Origin: Streptomyces sp. YIM 121038 | Lineage (GTDB): Bacteria > Actinomycetota > Actinomycetes > Streptomycetales > Streptomycetaceae | Direction: 5' to 3' | Assembly: GCF_006088715.1 (NCBI RefSeq) | Contig: NZ_CP030771.1 | Coordinates: forward strand, 2,170,001-2,234,000 | DNA: 64,000 bases | Shown: positions 62,993 to 64,000 of the stretch, in pieces | Position numbering within the stretch: the first letter of the stretch is position 1 | Layout of the letters: each line of letters opens with the position of its first letter | Program-made: the position numbers and the translations under genes | The notes under the pieces: generated by a model | What the model saw: the letters and a program-made list of their open reading frames with translations, nothing else | What the model was told of the DNA's origin: nothing | Database searches by the model: none

Positions 62993-63079
62993 CATTAGCA
63001 GAGCGAGCAGCGGGCCCGCCCACGGGCCACTCCCTCAAACCTCACCGGCCATCGGCCAGCCCCTACACCAGGAGCCATT

Positions 63080-63325
63080 ATGTACGACCCGACCCCCACA
63101 TGGACCTTCCAAGACGCCCATGCCGAACTGCATGCCCACCGCGCGTGGGTGTCCGGATGGGGCGTGACCTGCGACTGCCACATCGGCACGGATCTACTGA
63201 TCCATCAGGGCCCTGACTGCGCACACCTGGTGGAGCACGTCCTGCCCACCGGGGACGCCGACGAGGGCGAGGTGCCACCCGCGTGGGCCCGGAAGATCAT
63301 GAGCGCACTCGGAGTCGCCGCGTGA
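63080..63325 (+). CDS. Small hypothetical protein ahead of the initiator
   Basis: An 81-residue protein with histidine-rich N-terminus (DAHAELHAHRAW) and CDCH, GPDCAH, suggesting metal binding. ATG 63080 follows CAGGAG. Its stop overlaps the initiator start by 4 bp, so the two are coupled. No family recognised. Confidence 0.68.
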   Translation: MYDPTPTWTFQDAHAELHAHRAWVSGWGVTCDCHIGTDLLIHQGPDCAHLVEHVLPTGDADEGEVPPAWARKIMSALGVAA

Positions 63326-64000
63326 GCATCCAGCACATCACGCTCGTCCTGGACGCCGGAGACCTCTGCGCCCAGGAGAAGGCGGTGCTCACGGCCTTCT
63401 GCAACTACACCAATCCCGCCGGACAGACCTTTGCCGGAGAAGCGCGTCTCGCCGCGACGGCGGGAATGCCTGAGCGCACGTTCCGCACCTGGCGGGCAAG
63501 GCTCGTCGAACGGGGCCTTCTGGTGTGCCGCCGGAAGGGGCGGCACGTCAAAACCGGAGGGCAGCTCACTTCTCGTACACGGGTCAATCTCGAACTGCTG
63601 GCGAAGATGCGCAACCCGGTCTTTGACCGGAAGTTCACCGACGATGACGAGCTGATTCCACTGCCCGAGGAGGGTTACAGGCCGTCAGTGGCCTCAAAGG
63701 GGGTTACAGGCCGTCAGCAGCCTCAACGTCAGGCCGTGGGCAGCCTCAACGTCAGGCCGTGGGCAGCCTCAACGTCAGGCCGTGGGCGGCCTGTCATTAA
63801 CCGTCAGGGAGCCGTTAGCGGAGCCTCAAGCGAAGCTAACGGCTCCCTCCGGGCGCCGACCACTCCAGCCGAGCCTCCGTTGGAGGCTCCGGCACGGCCG
63901 GAGCGGAATCAGGAAGAAATGAAGATGATCAGTGATGTTGAACCGCCTGCGGCGGATGAACACAGCAACGGCGCGAAGGAGTCCAGGACCCTCAAGAGCC
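63322..64000 (+). CDS. Winged-helix replication initiator-like protein, partial
   Basis: 226 residues are present and the frame is open to the window edge. The N-terminal ~85 residues form a winged helix (LCAQEKAVLTAFCNYTNPAG; MPERTFRTWRARLVERGLLV) typical of phage and plasmid initiators. From about residue 119 the protein is encoded by 23-bp DNA repeats, so successive copies are read in different frames (QPQRQAVG, then SLNVRPWA, then ASTSGRGR); the peptide there is thus dictated by DNA function. GTG 63322 overlaps the upstream gene by 4 bp. Resembles lambda O in plan, not in sequence. Confidence 0.75.
   Translation, partial: MSIQHITLVLDAGDLCAQEKAVLTAFCNYTNPAGQTFAGEARLAATAGMPERTFRTWRARLVERGLLVCRRKGRHVKTGGQLTSRTRVNLELLAKMRNPVFDRKFTDDDELIPLPEEGYRPSVASKGVTGRQQPQRQAVGSLNVRPWAASTSGRGRPVINRQGAVSGASSEANGSLRAPTTPAEPPLEAPARPERNQEEMKMISDVEPPAADEHSNGAKESRTLKS
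63679..63792 (+). repeat. Five iteron-like repeats inside the initiator gene
   Basis: 16-bp palindromic units of the form AGGCC-N6-GGCCT, some with A in place of one G, start at 63679, 63708, 63731, 63754 and 63777. The last four are exactly 23 bp apart, the first is 29 bp before the second. Candidate initiator binding sites. Confidence 0.85.
63807..63847 (+). repeat. 13-bp stem inverted repeat next to the iterons
   Basis: GGGAGCCGTTAGC pairs perfectly with GCTAACGGCTCCC around a 15-nt loop, 14 bp after the last iteron. Possible priming or unwinding element. Confidence 0.75.

Noticed and set aside
63679..63792. CRISPR array
   Set aside because: Repeats are 16 bp with 7-bp gaps inside an open frame; spacers are not unique and no cas genes are present.

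Overview
The window is high-GC DNA with GTG starts, leaderless short overlaps and actinobacterial marker genes: mycothiol ligase mshC, a DUF3090 gene, an SCO1664-family gene, PAC2, F420-type LLM enzymes and a GylR-controlled glycerol operon. The order metH, gylR, glpFKD, PAC2, mshC, SCO1664-family, DUF3090 matches what I recall of Streptomyces coelicolor near SCO1657-SCO1665, so I take this as a Streptomyces chromosome. No tRNA, rRNA, CRISPR array or IS element was seen.

Positions 1-37,350 are core chromosome. Two tandem peptide-type ABC binding lipoproteins (1-2563, minus) and a HAD phosphatase precede metH (minus). A glycerol regulon follows: gylR, then glpF-glpK-glpD, with matching 17-bp palindromes upstream of gylR and glpF. 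After an LLM oxidoreductase comes methionine salvage: mtnD-mtnC-mtnB with 4-bp overlaps, mtnA on the other strand, a nucleoside phosphorylase, and an MTA/SAH-deaminase-like amidohydrolase that is coupled to a molybdopterin enzyme and its flavin reductase. A FadR-type regulator with two palindromic operators and PAC2 follow. Next is a subtilisin-like protease and a glutamine-rich protein that share a C-terminal domain. mshC, SCO1664-family, DUF3090 and a histidine phosphatase run on the minus strand, then corA, a ferritin-like protein, a second LLM enzyme, an aldo/keto reductase, and a RecD2-like protein whose ATPase motifs are gone.

From about 37,350 to the window end is integrated mobile DNA. 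The left part (37.4-53.9 kb) has the content of an actinomycete integrative and conjugative element (AICE): tyrosine integrase, XRE regulator, excisionase-like protein, prim-pol plus SF3 helicase replication operon, a KorSA-like GntR repressor with three matching operators, small spd-like transfer genes and an FtsK/TraB-type translocase. Its left end abuts a short reading frame (37,352-37,411) that looks like the decapitated start of a chromosomal gene. 

The right part (53.9-64 kb) holds a GNAT/XRE-TPR pair, an RsbW-like ATPase operon with TTA codons, then phage-type genes: an orphan tape measure protein diverging from a gp10-like tail protein, a small XRE protein, and a winged-helix replication initiator that runs off the window. 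That initiator gene carries five AGGCC-N6-GGCCT-like repeats at 23-bp spacing followed by a 13-bp hairpin, resembling the in-gene origin of phage lambda O. Two replication modules plus conjugation and tail genes suggest a composite island whose right end lies beyond this window.
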